Positions 38,948-49,435 of a stretch of 64,000 bases of DNA are shown piece by piece. The DNA comes from Perkinsus olseni. Lineage: Eukaryota > Perkinsozoa > Perkinsida > Perkinsidae. The notes under the pieces were generated by a model. That model ran no database searches. It saw nothing but the letters and a program-made list of their open reading frames with translations, and was not told where the DNA came from. The stretch spans positions 168,553-232,552 of the forward strand of contig JABANP010000036.1 in NCBI GenBank assembly GCA_013115135.1, read 5' to 3'. The translations under genes and the position numbers were made by a program. Every line of letters begins with the position of its first letter. The first letter of the stretch is position 1.

Positions 38948-41884
38948 CTAGGCTAGGGAGAAACAACCACACACCTTTGGCGAGGGTAGCAACGTCGGCT
39001 CACTGAGAAGGTCGAGCGCCATAGCCGAGGCCTCCCGCCATTGGCGAAGGGGTTTAGACTTGCGAAAGGGATCGCCCGGCTTCTGCGGGAACTGTGGTGC
39101 AGCGGGTAGAGGTTGTTGTGGGGCCGCCCCATACGGCACAGGCGGGTTCGCGCCTCCAGCCGATGGAGCGCTATATACCTGACAAACCCCGTCGTACCGA
39201 AGAGTAGCAGACGGAAAGGCACCCACCATGTTGGCAGCTGGCGCCATCCTAGTCGCCGGTGAGGGGTAGTCCCCCAGTCGGCCCAGAGGTACGCTGTTAC
39301 TTGGAGGCGTACGTGGCACAGGGCGAGCTTGACCAGCCGGCTGCTGCTGATACTGAGCCGGTGGTGTGCCAGGGCGCTGGTGATTGAGCGCCTGCGGGGC
39401 TCGGCTATACCCGCTTGTCTGAGGGTATCCTTGCGGCTGCGCGGCTTGAGGGGGAGGGGAGGCGTATCTTTGGGGTGCTACGGCAGGCTGCGTCTGAGCT
39501 TGCCCTGCTACGAATGATGCTGGCACTGAGTTAGGTGGAGGGCCCTGGTAGACATAGTAGGGCTGCCGAGGCTGCTGCTGCTGCTGAGAACTTGGCTGCG
39601 GCTGATGGGTGCTTCTGGCGAGCTGGGGAACTCCCTGAGCCTGCTGTCGGGCCCCTACTCCTGCCCTCTGCCCACTAGCATATGCTGCATGGTGACTCGC
39701 GGCCGGTGGCGCAGCGACGTTCCTGTACCCCGCTACGGCGCTCTGCTGAGGCGGTGTGATAGGCGTCTGCTGAGGAGGTGTGATAGGCCTTTGCGGAGGC
39801 GGTGTGATAGGCCTCTGCTGTGCGAAGGGATTGCTGCCGCTCGACTGAACTTGGGCTGCTGCCGCATCCAACGAGGCAAAGTCCCCCGTGTTCCAAACAT
39901 CATTACTCCCCGTTGCCGCCGTGTTGCTCCAGCCATCGCCAGCGGGCCTACTGGGCTGCTGCTGCGGCACTACCGGCCCCGCACGGCTGGCAGTCAAGCC
40001 CATCTGGCCTCGTGGAGGGACGACTGCATTACAGCGCGTGGTCACAGCTCACTACAAATGCTGCCATTACTACCAATCCCTCCTCGCTCCCCCGGTCTAT
40101 CCGCGTCCCAGTGCAGCATGTTCATGAGCCCCTCACAGCTGTCGGTCATGGTATCAACTTGGTTGGATGGACGGGCATCTGATTCCGACCTGCCCACCTG
40201 AGCTCACACACCCACACCTCACCTTCGTAGTCATCATCGTCATCATCAACATCATCATCGTCCAGCTTCATGTGAGCCGGATAACCCTTACCTAACCAAA
40301 AGAGCACATACCGGGCGGAGCGAAGCAACTCTCCCCACTACGCTTATCAGTGGCATCTTCCTCAGGCTCCTCATCACTCGAGCTCTCCTCCTCCTCTTCC
40401 TCCTGAGCCCTGTCGCGGGCCTCTTCCTGTTGTCGTACCCACTGCTGCCGCTGCGCCTCGACATCCTCGGCATGCCGGGCCTCTATATCCCGCAACATAG
40501 CAATCTAATACCATCCATCGCCCTACTCACCGCTACCCTCCACCCCTCCTCACCTGAGTATGATACTCCTCCTGGCTCATCGGCACCGGTGTCTGTCCAG
40601 CCCTGGCAGGGGTCGTTGTGTCCTCGGCGTCCTTTCCTCATCTGCATCGCCCCAAAGACCCCCGGTGCCCCCATAGGGGCTGCTGCGGCCATCATAGCGT
40701 TATATGCTTCCCAATTGGAGGTGTTGGACTGACACAGCGAGCACTACCGCCCCCTGAAGGCCTACCCCGCCAGCAGATACTCAGAGTCGTCACCAACGCA
40801 ATGAGCCCGCTAAAGTGTCGAAGCAAAGACTTTCAGGAACTAGCACGGCACCCTAGAATCGTCCTTTACATCGTAACTCACGTCTGGCGCTCCGTTGAAC
40901 GGCAGGTTGACAGCGGCCTCCGACGCCGGGCCTTTCTCGCGATCCTTCCAAGTGTCCACGCCTTGCAGCTTCGCACGGAGTAGCATCTCTCCCGCATACT
41001 GACTGTCGTGCATCAGCGGCACCCATCTGACGTCATCAGATGACCCACAACTGCGTACAAATCTCCCATTCAACAACCCACTATTACCCCCTCACTTCAC
41101 CGTATTTGCGAATGACCTTCATACTCAAATGGCAAACTGCTACATTCTTATCCGATCGAAATGTCCTCTCTAAAATAACCGTGATATGTACCTAAATAAC
41201 CCAATAGCAGCATACCATCAGAACTACAAACACAAACGGTAATAAATTTTCCGCACGGCCACAATAAGCAAGAAACTGTCTTAAGTGTGTCAACAAGGCA
41301 ATGATCCACAACTGCTAATCCAGTTTCGAGGGCAGGCTCTTAGTACGTCACAGAAAATGTTGGACCGCTTTTCCCGACAGACCGCATGAAACCTCTCATC
41401 ATTGCCCGGATGTGGAGAAGCAGCTACCGGTTATTGCATGAAAATCAATGCCGTCTCCAATGAAATGCCCGCCAGACTCCCCCATCTCCCCTACAAGCTT
41501 ACGAAAGCTTTGTTCCAGAACTCAGGATTGTTGCCCTGCTGATCGCCCTTCAGGAAGAACCCTGCCTCTCTATTAAACTCCTTATCATTGCTCCCGTCTG
41601 AAGGCCATACATCTCAGCCGCATGAACAACTGCGTGACGAATCGAGCGGATGAAGCTTTCCAAGTAGATTCGACCGAGACTTCGGAGACCGAGAAAGTTT
41701 CACCAAGAGCTGAGAGATTCCATCGTTCAGTCGCCCCATCACTACCAACCCATGCTGTCCTCTTAGGCTTCTGGCCGTCCAGTTCTACTTCCACTGCATG
41801 ACAGCCAGTATCCTTCAAATGCTTCACCCGCATAATAGATACCCGTAGCTCTGGCTTGACCCAGCCTTTGGCAGGTGTCGGCAT
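38948..41884 (-). CDS. C2-domain protein with acidic and proline/glutamine-rich tail
   Basis: Multi-exon, ATG at 41884 (MPTPAKGW), stop at 38948. The first exon has the start of a C2 domain (VKPELRVSIMRVKHLKDTG, VEVELDGQKPKRTAWVG). Later coding exons at about 41580-41470 (FNREAGFFLKGDQQGNNPEF then WNKAF) and about 41045-40870 (DDVRWVPLMHDSQYAGEMLL, then RAKLQGV) suit a second C2-like unit or its continuation. Then come a coiled charged part (RHAEDVEAQRQQWVRQQEEA, then a Glu/Ser run), an Asp-rich run (KLDDDDVDDDDDDYEGE), and a long Gln/Pro/Ala-rich tail with tandem RPITPPQ-type repeats and a poly-Gln. C2 domains bind membranes or partners, often via calcium; this one could be a cytoskeletal or inner-membrane-complex protein. 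Function inferred only. Confidence 0.65.
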
Positions 41885-42467
41885 ATGAGAGATGGATGAA
41901 CGACAAAGTCTGTGTACAGATAGACGGGGCGGAACGAGAAGGTCTGCAAGTAACTCTCCCGAATCATTGACGATGACGCCCCTACTCCGGCCTTGCGTGC
42001 CCTACAGACAGTGCTAACCGCAATAAGAGCCGAGGCTCTAACCAGGAATAGCTTCCTTCCCTCTTCAACTACTTCAAGCACCACAGCGTCGAACGATCAT
42101 AAACGTACCATGGGAAACTTCACCGACGTGCATCATCAGACCCATCCTCATGGTCTTCATAGACGGCAGTAGTAGGGAACTCTATTCTACGAATTATGCA
42201 GTTCTGTTACTCTCCTCCATCCATCACATGCTACCTGCACAGGAAGGGAGCTCTTACAAAAGGGTCGGAAGCCCCCATTACACTGAGTGCCTTCCGATGT
42301 GGCTGCGGGGCCGATCCGTCATAAAGCGCTGGGGAAGAGGTCGAAGGGGACATGATGAGCATCGAATCCGTGGAGGGCCCGACCAGGCTCATTCAAATTT
42401 CCGAATGGCTCGAAGCACTTGATATCTGTGAATACAAAGAAAGCTCCTCGTGCGTGTGAAGGGACCG

Positions 42468-43336
42468 TCAACTCCGTGCCTGCGTCGAACGAATCGTTTG
42501 AGGATCGGTGATTGGCCAGTCCGCTGGGTTAGTTATGACGTACAAAATTGCACGAGCCCGGCTGAGGTGCAGTCTGTAGCGATACCCCTCATCTTCGTTG
42601 CTACTACTACCTGGCAAATTAGACGTCGCCGAGTCGATGGACTCCAGTCGGGAGGAGGCATCCGAAGAGGGCTGGGCTGTCGATCCATGCTCTCCTGCAA
42701 CCAGCAAGTCCGAGTACCATCCCAATCGTAACAAGTCTACCAAGTCGTTCATCCTCGGCCTTGAAAACTGCAGTATAGCTAGAGTCGAGGACCTCCTCCC
42801 CTCGCATGAGCCTCAGCAACGTGTCGTTGGAGCCTTCCCGCCGCTGGGACTTCCTTGCCCTCGTCGATCGACTTCCTTGCGACGGCCGCTTCCTCGTAGG
42901 TGGCTTCACTGGCGGTGGGGCGGGTGGGGTCGGAGACGGCGGCATCAAGTACCGCATGTCAAGCTCAGGGACACCTCCAAGGGCCTCAACGGGAACCCAA
43001 GGGATATCTAAACACACTCTAGCTCCTCATCCTGAGCTCGAGTGCAGGTCCGCCCTACTCGGCTCGGTCCGCTCGCCAAGGGTCGCTATAACCGCCTGAG
43101 GAGCAAGACCTGTCCAGCCCTCCTCACTCAGTTCAGTCCGTCGTGTGGAAATAACAGTGAGTTGGGGCGTAGTATCCCTAGCTAGCGCGGCCGGCGTCTA
43201 AGCTTACGTCTCGCAGCTCCTGCCTAGAATGTAGTAATGATGTGACTATGCTGAACAGGTGCTCGTCCGTGATGGCGTCGAGTGCCGGTAGGGCCGGGCA
43301 TTCGTCGGCACCCGTCGTTTCGTTCCCCGTCAGCAT
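42468..43336 (-). CDS. Hypothetical multi-exon protein, proline-rich middle
   Basis: ATG at 43336. The first exon (MLTGNETTGADECPALPALD, then HLFSIVTSLLHSRQELRD) ends at a GTAAGC donor near 43205. A second exon (about 43140-43035) has ELSEEGWTGLAPQAVIATLG. A third (about 43011-42770) has PWVPVEALGGVPELDMRYL, a PPSPTPPAPPPVKPPTRKRP stretch and NDTLLRLMRGEEVLDSSYTA. A further exon (about 42750-42540) is Ser-rich (SSDASSRLESIDSATSNLPG). The 3' end is uncertain; a minus-strand frame at about 42390-42230 could be another exon. Probably a nuclear or cytosolic disordered protein, family not recognised. Confidence 0.45.
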
Positions 43337-43580
43337 ATCTCGCCCAGCGTTACAACTAACATGAGGCGCGCCGTTTATAGGGCGAGCGAATTTCTCCGTA
43401 GTCGGAGCGCTTTCCTCAAACGCATAACTTCGCGCACTAACTACATCGTTCTAGTTAGAGAAGTCCTAAAACCTAACTAAAACGATCCACTTGTAGGATG
43501 CACTTGACTGTTACATCGACCGCTGTGCGGCTGGTTAAGGTTGTTGATAAGCGTTCCACTTGTGATCCCTACAATCTACC
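43337..43580. other. 5' region of the preceding minus-strand gene
   Basis: Upstream flank of the 42468-43336 gene and left edge of the gene-poor region. Nothing distinct was seen. Confidence 0.3.
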
Positions 43581-44065
43581 ATGTCGCACGCGTGTATTTC
43601 CGTTTCCATTCGAAAAATCACGACCCGCACAAGCTTCTTCAGAACCCCTATACTAAATCACAAGCTGCAAGCTCATCCAAAGGAACCGTTCAGACCGGCA
43701 TGGCTTGCGTTGAAAATTGAGAGCGCTAATGATTGTGTGACCTTTGGACAAGTCAACTTTAGACACAGAGATGTCAACGGCCTTTTCGACAAGGGAGAAT
43801 GTCCAAAGATAGCCCTGGATCCCGCTCTGGACAGTTTGTCCGAACGTGAGACTTGGGCCACCTTTCGCCAACATTGTGCTCACTGTTTATCCTTTACCAC
43901 AAAAGTGACGAAAAGGCGCCGACGCAGAGCTTTGGACAGTTTATTGTCAGTAAGAGTCGTCAGGTGTCAAAAAAAGGAGGAAGACTGAGCAGTTGTCGAG
44001 AAAAGCTCAAGTTGTCCTTTGGACAACCTGAGACAACCATGCTCGGGGGTATGAGCAGTTTGTAA
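43581..44065. repeat. Cluster of TTTGGACA-type motifs, left
   Basis: Within about 500 bases, the short motif TTTGGACA(A/G) or its reverse complement recurs several times, for example near 43743, 43800, 43822, 43931, 44007 and 44023, mixed with TTGTCGA-like words. Both strands have open frames through it, but neither looks like a conserved protein. A similar cluster lies at 45865-46170. Confidence 0.5.
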
Positions 44066-44714
44066 AGGGCAAGTGAAACTGGGCTCTATGAGTAAGCGAG
44101 ATTTGCTTTATAGGTGAAACAATAGTCGAGCTACTCGACACAAGTATGAGAGACTGAATGGATCACAAGTTGAATACAATCTATTCGGTTGTGTGACAAC
44201 CGTATTGGCTAGGATGTCGAGTCTGCCCGTTTTCACACGCAGAGAGCGGGAAAAGTTGAGATAGTGTATGGCGACGAAGAACGAGAATGAAGAAATGGGA
44301 TGAACGCAACAAGAATAAGTTTTGGTGGGGAAAATAACGTTTAAGTGCAATAAACTAACGAAGAGCGTCTACATCCGTGAATGAGAAGAAATTCAGATGT
44401 CGTGTAACACGGCACGTGTTCGTATAACAGAGTCATCATGTCGCTTCATCATTTCAATGAAGAATGCTGCCAACCGTAAGAATGCCGAGCATACTGCTAT
44501 AGGCGGGAGAAGTCCCTGCATTTATCACCGAACCTGGTTCCGCTGGTCCAGCGGAACGTACAATATCATATGTACGTGCTCCCAGGCGAGTGTGGTCTTG
44601 GTACACAAAACTCCTGCAGAACGTGTCGGGATCAGGAGCCTCCTGACAGGAGGACAATGGCATCAAAGGGCGCATGAATAGAGATGATAATTATGATGTC
44701 CAATGATTCATAAG

Positions 44715-44970
44715 TAATGAATGACTTGCGTGGAACACGAATCAGGCTGAGTAAATATGAACTATTCCGCGAATCTACGTTCAAACATCGCCCTTCCCGT
44801 CGCCTTAGCCCGGGGAAGTATTGCAGGAGGTCCAAACTGATTCTAGGAGCCGGGCTCCTCCCCCGGGGAGGAGGTCATGGAGCTGTTTTGTGCACATTCA
44901 ATGAAGTGATGAGCAAAGCTATCTTTCGCATGCACACAGAATGTAGCCCCGCCCGTCGGGCAGGCACGAG
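44715..44970 (+). repeat. Dispersed repeat copy A with GC-rich hairpins
   Basis: Shares words in the same order and orientation with 47130-47345: ACGAATCAGGCTGAG, AGGTCCAAAC/AAGTCCAAAC, a GCTTGGAGGAG-like purine stretch, TGATGAGCAAAGC / AGTGATGGGCGA, and a terminal palindrome around GCCCGTCGGGC at 44951-44961. It also carries a hairpin-forming GGAGCCGGGCTCC block at 44848-44860. Likely a small dispersed element or transposon end. Confidence 0.5.
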
Positions 44971-45811
44971 CCCAGCGGGCTCAGCCCACTCGGAAACCCC
45001 CTGTCATGTCTAGCGACAGTGCTGTACCGTACTCCTGAACGACTTGCCCCATCATGTAGTGATGAGTCACCACTAGTGACCGGCGGTCACTGACCGGTTT
45101 CTCGTCAAAAACTATGATTCTCCTCCAGATGCTAGCAAGATTATCCGACCACATCAGCGAATACTAAGCTTTCTACTGAAGCTCATCAACGAGTTGAGTA
45201 TAGCAAATAAACATTTGATGAGCCAGTCGATCACTAGCACTCCCTCCGTAGTATGGAGTCCCTACGCGGAACTATCCACAGGCTGAGGACTCCTCAGTCC
45301 TTTTCTTGTTGCCAGCCATAGCAACCCCAGAGCAGTCCGATTCCGGTTACCCGAATCCTCGGGTTAACGTTGATGAGAGTAACTTAAAGAGTGGGTCGGA
45401 GTTGATTCGTAAAGTTCGTGTCGTCTAGGTTTGCAGTACAAATAGGCAGGGTAACTTTTCTATCTTAGATTTGGTTTGAGTTGACGAGTTAGCGTGAAAG
45501 AGTAGCGAAGTCACGGCTGGATACCCCAGCAAAGCACGAGGTCTCAGAGCAGCGAGCCTCTCTCAAGTAATCCCACCCACAATTTGACCCCTGTGCCTTG
45601 CAAGTCACAAGTTGCAACCGCGCAAGAAATCAATTGGCAAGGGCAATCGATAGTATCGACTCGATACTTATACTAATGGATGAAGTAATTACAACGAGTT
45701 GGTAATGGACGAATTTCGTCCGACGAAACGTGCGTTCACTGTAGACCATCTACAGGGAGCCAAAGCTTGGCTGCCAAGCTGTCAGAACCTCGTTGAAGCT
45801 GCTTCGACGGG
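44971..45811. other. Repeat-rich gap, no gene
   Basis: About 840 bases with several short hairpins (AGTGACCGGCGGTCACT around 45077, GGTTACCCGAATCCTCGGGTTAACG around 45346). No protein-coding frame with a recognisable product. Confidence 0.4.
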
Positions 45812-45864
45812 CCAAATGAAGTATCAGAGACTATCGGACCGATAGTCTCTGATACTTCATTTGG
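45812..45864. repeat. Perfect 26-bp inverted repeat
   Basis: Positions 45812-45837 are the exact reverse complement of 45839-45864, separated by a single A at 45838. The arms begin with CCAAATGAAG and end with CTATCGG. Such a near-perfect palindrome could form a hairpin or cruciform and is typical of a transposon end or a fold-back insertion. It abuts the right TTTGGACA cluster. Confidence 0.95.
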
Positions 45865-46170
45865 ATAGTATCGGTCAAAAAGAAGTGATACGAGAAACCG
45901 ACGCTTTTGGTAAGGCAGCTGACGATGAACAACAAGGGTTTTTGGACAACTTGGCAGGTAGTTGTCGTCGACAACTTGTCGAGAATCGCCAAAGTAGACT
46001 TTTGGACAAGATTATTGCAATATTGGGTCCCGATGCTTGTCCAAATGTCACCGGGCATCTTTTTTCGGTTTTCTGTCCAATTGACGCGGCAGACGCCCTT
46101 TGGACAAGTCGACACGCGGAAAGTGTCCAAAAAACCTGTCCAATACTCTCCCTAAGCGAAGCTTTCGCCA
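45865..46170. repeat. Cluster of TTTGGACA-type motifs, right
   Basis: The motif TTTGGACA or its complement recurs near 45940, 45999, 46038, 46073, 46099, 46120 and 46138 within 250 bases. Words such as GTTGTCGTCGACAACTTGTCGA lie between them (a short palindrome near 45960-45975). A plus-strand frame of about 130 codons runs through (LDNLAGSCRRQLVENRQSRL), but the minus strand is equally open, so coding is unproven. Confidence 0.5.
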
Positions 46171-47129
46171 ACAGTTGCTCAAAGAAGACATTGAGCGGCG
46201 CGCGCTTTTTGTATACTAGCAGATCCCGTCGCTCCGCTCCGGGGTTCTCTAGCTCTTAGTCAGAGGGACCACATCCCTCGCTGCGCTCGGGGAACAGCTA
46301 GGATTCATTAGGAGCTCACTTGTACCTGCACTTCTCACAAGTGGGGGAAACAGTATCAATCTAGCGTTATCTCGGACGTGTTCTATGGTTCGCTCACGCT
46401 CGGAGTATATGCAGCTTGTAAGAGAATCAAAAGTAATGTACGTCCTAGGTAGTTGAGTATTTGATAGAAGTTAGGTTAGCACAAGGGTCGTTACAGAGTA
46501 GCGAGGATAGGTTTCAGAAGTTGATAGTGCGTATGAAGAAACGGGTACATAGAGATGGAGATCGGAGTCTCCAACTGAATCTCCAGTTGGGGGATGAATG
46601 TCGGTGTCGATGAAAAAAGAGATCTGGGAATGACTATATTATAGATTCGACAGTCAACTTTCGTCTTTTTGAAGGCGAGCATTTAGAGTAGAGTAGTAGC
46701 AGAGGCAATGGTAGCACGTGTAGTAAAAGGCTGCGAGAGAAATGATGAGGTGAGGAGAATGATTGGTACATCTGCTGTAGTAGGAGGTATGTAGAAGATT
46801 GTAGTACTTGAAGGCAGAATAACTGGATCAAAATCGAGAGGTGTAAGACATACTCGCCGGCTTTCCTGAAATAACTGGAGGAAGCGAAGGGTTTAGGTAT
46901 CGATAAAAATTACCGCAATCGGTCGGATTGCCACATCATCATCATCATCATCGGATTTGGCCAATAAGGCATATATACAACTTATATCATATGCGTCGGG
47001 TTCTCCGTACACGAGACTCACGAGAGTGTAGCACAAGTCGTGATTTCATTAGAAGGAGATTGGTATCGGAGGCCGCAAAAATAGCACTCAAAAAGAGAGA
47101 TAGAATATCTATCATAGATAAACACCAGG
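46171..47129. other. Gap with hairpins and a CAT microsatellite
   Basis: No gene recognised. Short GC hairpins of the type GTCGCTCCGCTCC (46228) and CTCGCTGCGCTCGG (46277). A (CAT)n microsatellite is present at about 46933-46951. Confidence 0.4.
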
Positions 47130-47345
47130 GTCCAATGAATAAAAATGAAATGCGTTGGAGACGAATCAGGCTGAGCGAGTGTAAAATACTCCGTAGTCCG
47201 AGGAAGTGGTGGAGGAAGTCCAAACCGCTTGGAGGAGCCACATCGGAAGACCTCATGGAGCAGCTTATGCGCATCCAATGGAGTGATGGGCGATCTTACC
47301 TTGTGCATGTACACGGTAGGTAGCCCGCCCGTTGGGCGGGCTTTC
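47130..47345 (+). repeat. Dispersed repeat copy B with terminal palindrome
   Basis: Homologous in part to 44715-44970 (see that entry). Its end is a strong palindrome, AGCCCGCCC-GTT-GGGCGGGCT, at 47322-47342. The plus strand is open for 131 codons up to the TAG at 47321-47323 and reads like a charged peptide (SEDLMEQLMRIQWSDGRSYL), so the repeat may derive from the 3' end of a mobile-element ORF. Confidence 0.45.
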
Positions 47346-48899
47346 TTCGCAGGGGCCCGCATAGACCTCCTATCAGATGTCGCAACAGCGCTATACCTTG
47401 CTTCTTAGCGATCTGTCCCTCTCTCTCTCGCTCTGGGCCGTTATCGGCCAGGCGAGAGACCAACAACCGGCAGGGAGTTGGCTGTTTGTAAGGTCGGGGT
47501 ACTCAGGTCGAGCAGCTCAGCACAGGAGACCAGCACTGGGCTGCGTTTTTTTCTCACTTGCCTCTCAGGGCATTAATTCTCCTCTCCCACAAACTTCTAT
47601 CCTGGGCATTGGCTTTCGAGAGGTTCGTCGCTCTTAAGTCCTCTGCAATAATATCTGCAGATCCTACAAAATCTCTCTATTAGAGCTTACCAATCAGAGG
47701 AGTATGCTAAGCTAGCACTTAACGAGTTCGGCCGATCACCATATGTAGTGAAATTCCACCCGAAGTATCCTCAGGCCTTTTCTTGCGTTCAACCATTGCA
47801 ACTCCCGAGCTTGAAGCTCGGAGCCTAGTAGACGTAATTCACACGATTCAGACTGGCCGGAGACGTGTGTGATTCCACGTGAGCTTGTAGCAGGACGATT
47901 CTACCGGTTGTAAACTGCCATTTTGCCATCCGATATAACAGCTCCGAGTCGGAGCCTCCGGCAGAGTGTAAATTACACTGCGTAACATATGCTACGCTGG
48001 CAGTGGTCGTCAGCGTGGCCGTCGGCCACACGGCCGCATTTGGATCGCCATGAAAGTATTACCAGTTCCACCCGAATTCAGATATCCTCCTCTCCCGGGC
48101 GGCCCAGGGCCGCCGGCCCTGATAGTGCCTGAAAATCCTGCTACCCTTCACTCAACGGGAATTGTGCTACGATATCTCAGACCTCCTGTCCAAACATGCA
48201 TCACATGGACTTGCATCTGAGGTACTACTACCAAGCTTCAGTAGTGCAACTGTTGCACTGCAACAGTAGGCTCGAAGAACTGTTCTCTTTCGGCAACCAA
48301 CCTGTCCCTCGAAGATGCCCTACCAAACTCCCAGTCTGGACAGCTGTTTCGGATGAGAGATGACACTGATGATACGCCCATGCACTTACCGCTTTGAACT
48401 TCTATGTAGTTTACGTCCGGAACCCGGATTCCGGGTGAATGAAACTTTACTCACCGCGGGATCGAAGAGAATATAATTATGAACTTCGAGCACGGTACAG
48501 CGGAGATAGTTGCCGAAGCCGAAGCCGAAGCCGCATTCCGCCGATACTCAGTGTGGAGTCGACACTAACATCATGTTACTTGTGTGCCCAACAATGGAGC
48601 GTAAATTACAATGGCGAACGACGGAAATAACATTTCGCGACGTTTTAACACCTGGTACATCGGCGCACATCTGTGAAGGGCAATAACTATGTCCACATCA
48701 CACCATACCGAACCTGGGAAGTGTCTACGCACAGTCCTGCTTTCCGGGAAGTACGGCAAACTCTCTGCACAGAGACAAACGCGAACATGTAGAATCTGTT
48801 AGCGATGGAAGATATTGAGCAGCATAATCCTTTGTAAAAAAATCACTCGGACATTTTTTCTGTGACGGTTTAACTCAATTAATCAGCGTAAATCGATCA
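47346..48899. other. Gap, no gene recognised
   Basis: About 1.5 kb. It contains a GAAGCC hexamer tandem near 48512-48533 and GC hairpins (CGGGCGGCCCAGGGCCGCC near 48099; GTGGCCGTCGGCCACACGGCC near 48015). Only short open frames. Confidence 0.4.
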
Positions 48900-49435
48900 C
48901 ACTATGAAAGTTATATTACGAGGAGCAGGGAGAGTTAGGAACGTCCCTCACAGGTCTCTACGCGTCAACGTCGCGTGAGGGTGGCCGGGGTTTTCCCGGT
49001 ACGAAGTAGAGATCGAACCTGCCATACCCATACGTCCCCCTTGCTGGTGACTCGGTATTGGTTGGGCCCTCCCTTTCTACACAAATTTTCACCATCTAAT
49101 CATCTGGGTTTCCGCAATCGCAGTTGTTGGTCCTGGGACTACTTAATCCTCTTTTCACCTTCTTTCTCCCTCATGCCTAATAGGCTGCCCAGTGTGGCAT
49201 GCCTCCCTCCTCGCCTTCCCTGGCTGCACGACGTAGTTGTGACGAAGTTCCTCTCAAGAGCCTCCGAGCTGATGATGAGAGATTCATTAACCTCTGTTGT
49301 TTCAAGGCTCTATGGTTGGGTCTAACCATATCGGGATCCGCTTGCGCGGGTCGTGTGATGGGCGATAAGCTTCGAGCTTGTAATGCCCAGGCAATAAAGT
49401 TTGAATTGAATTGAATTGAATTGAATTGAATTGAG
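48900..49435 (+). mobile_element. Possible 3' end of a non-LTR retrotransposon
   Basis: The segment ends with an AATAAA signal (49392-49397) followed directly by a tandem TTGAA repeat: six perfect units at 49401-49430 plus TTGAG. Many LINE-type elements end in such a short A/T-rich tandem tail. Upstream, the plus strand has only short frames and no reverse transcriptase was seen, so at most a 5'-truncated copy is present. The left border is arbitrary. Confidence 0.4.

Noticed and set aside
40146..40328. Separate small gene with an Asp run
   Set aside because: Better read as an exon of the C2/PQ-rich gene on the same strand.
45861..46259. A 132-codon gene through the right TTTGGACA cluster
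   Set aside because: Both strands are open over the same stretch, the frame overlaps the palindrome arm, and composition follows the repeated motif rather than a protein pattern.
46933..46951. CRISPR-like or regulatory repeat at the CAT run
   Set aside because: A plain trinucleotide microsatellite with no spacers.
48960..49040. A tRNA-like B-box word (GTTCGATCTC on the minus strand)
   Set aside because: No matching acceptor stem, D-arm or A-box at the right spacing.
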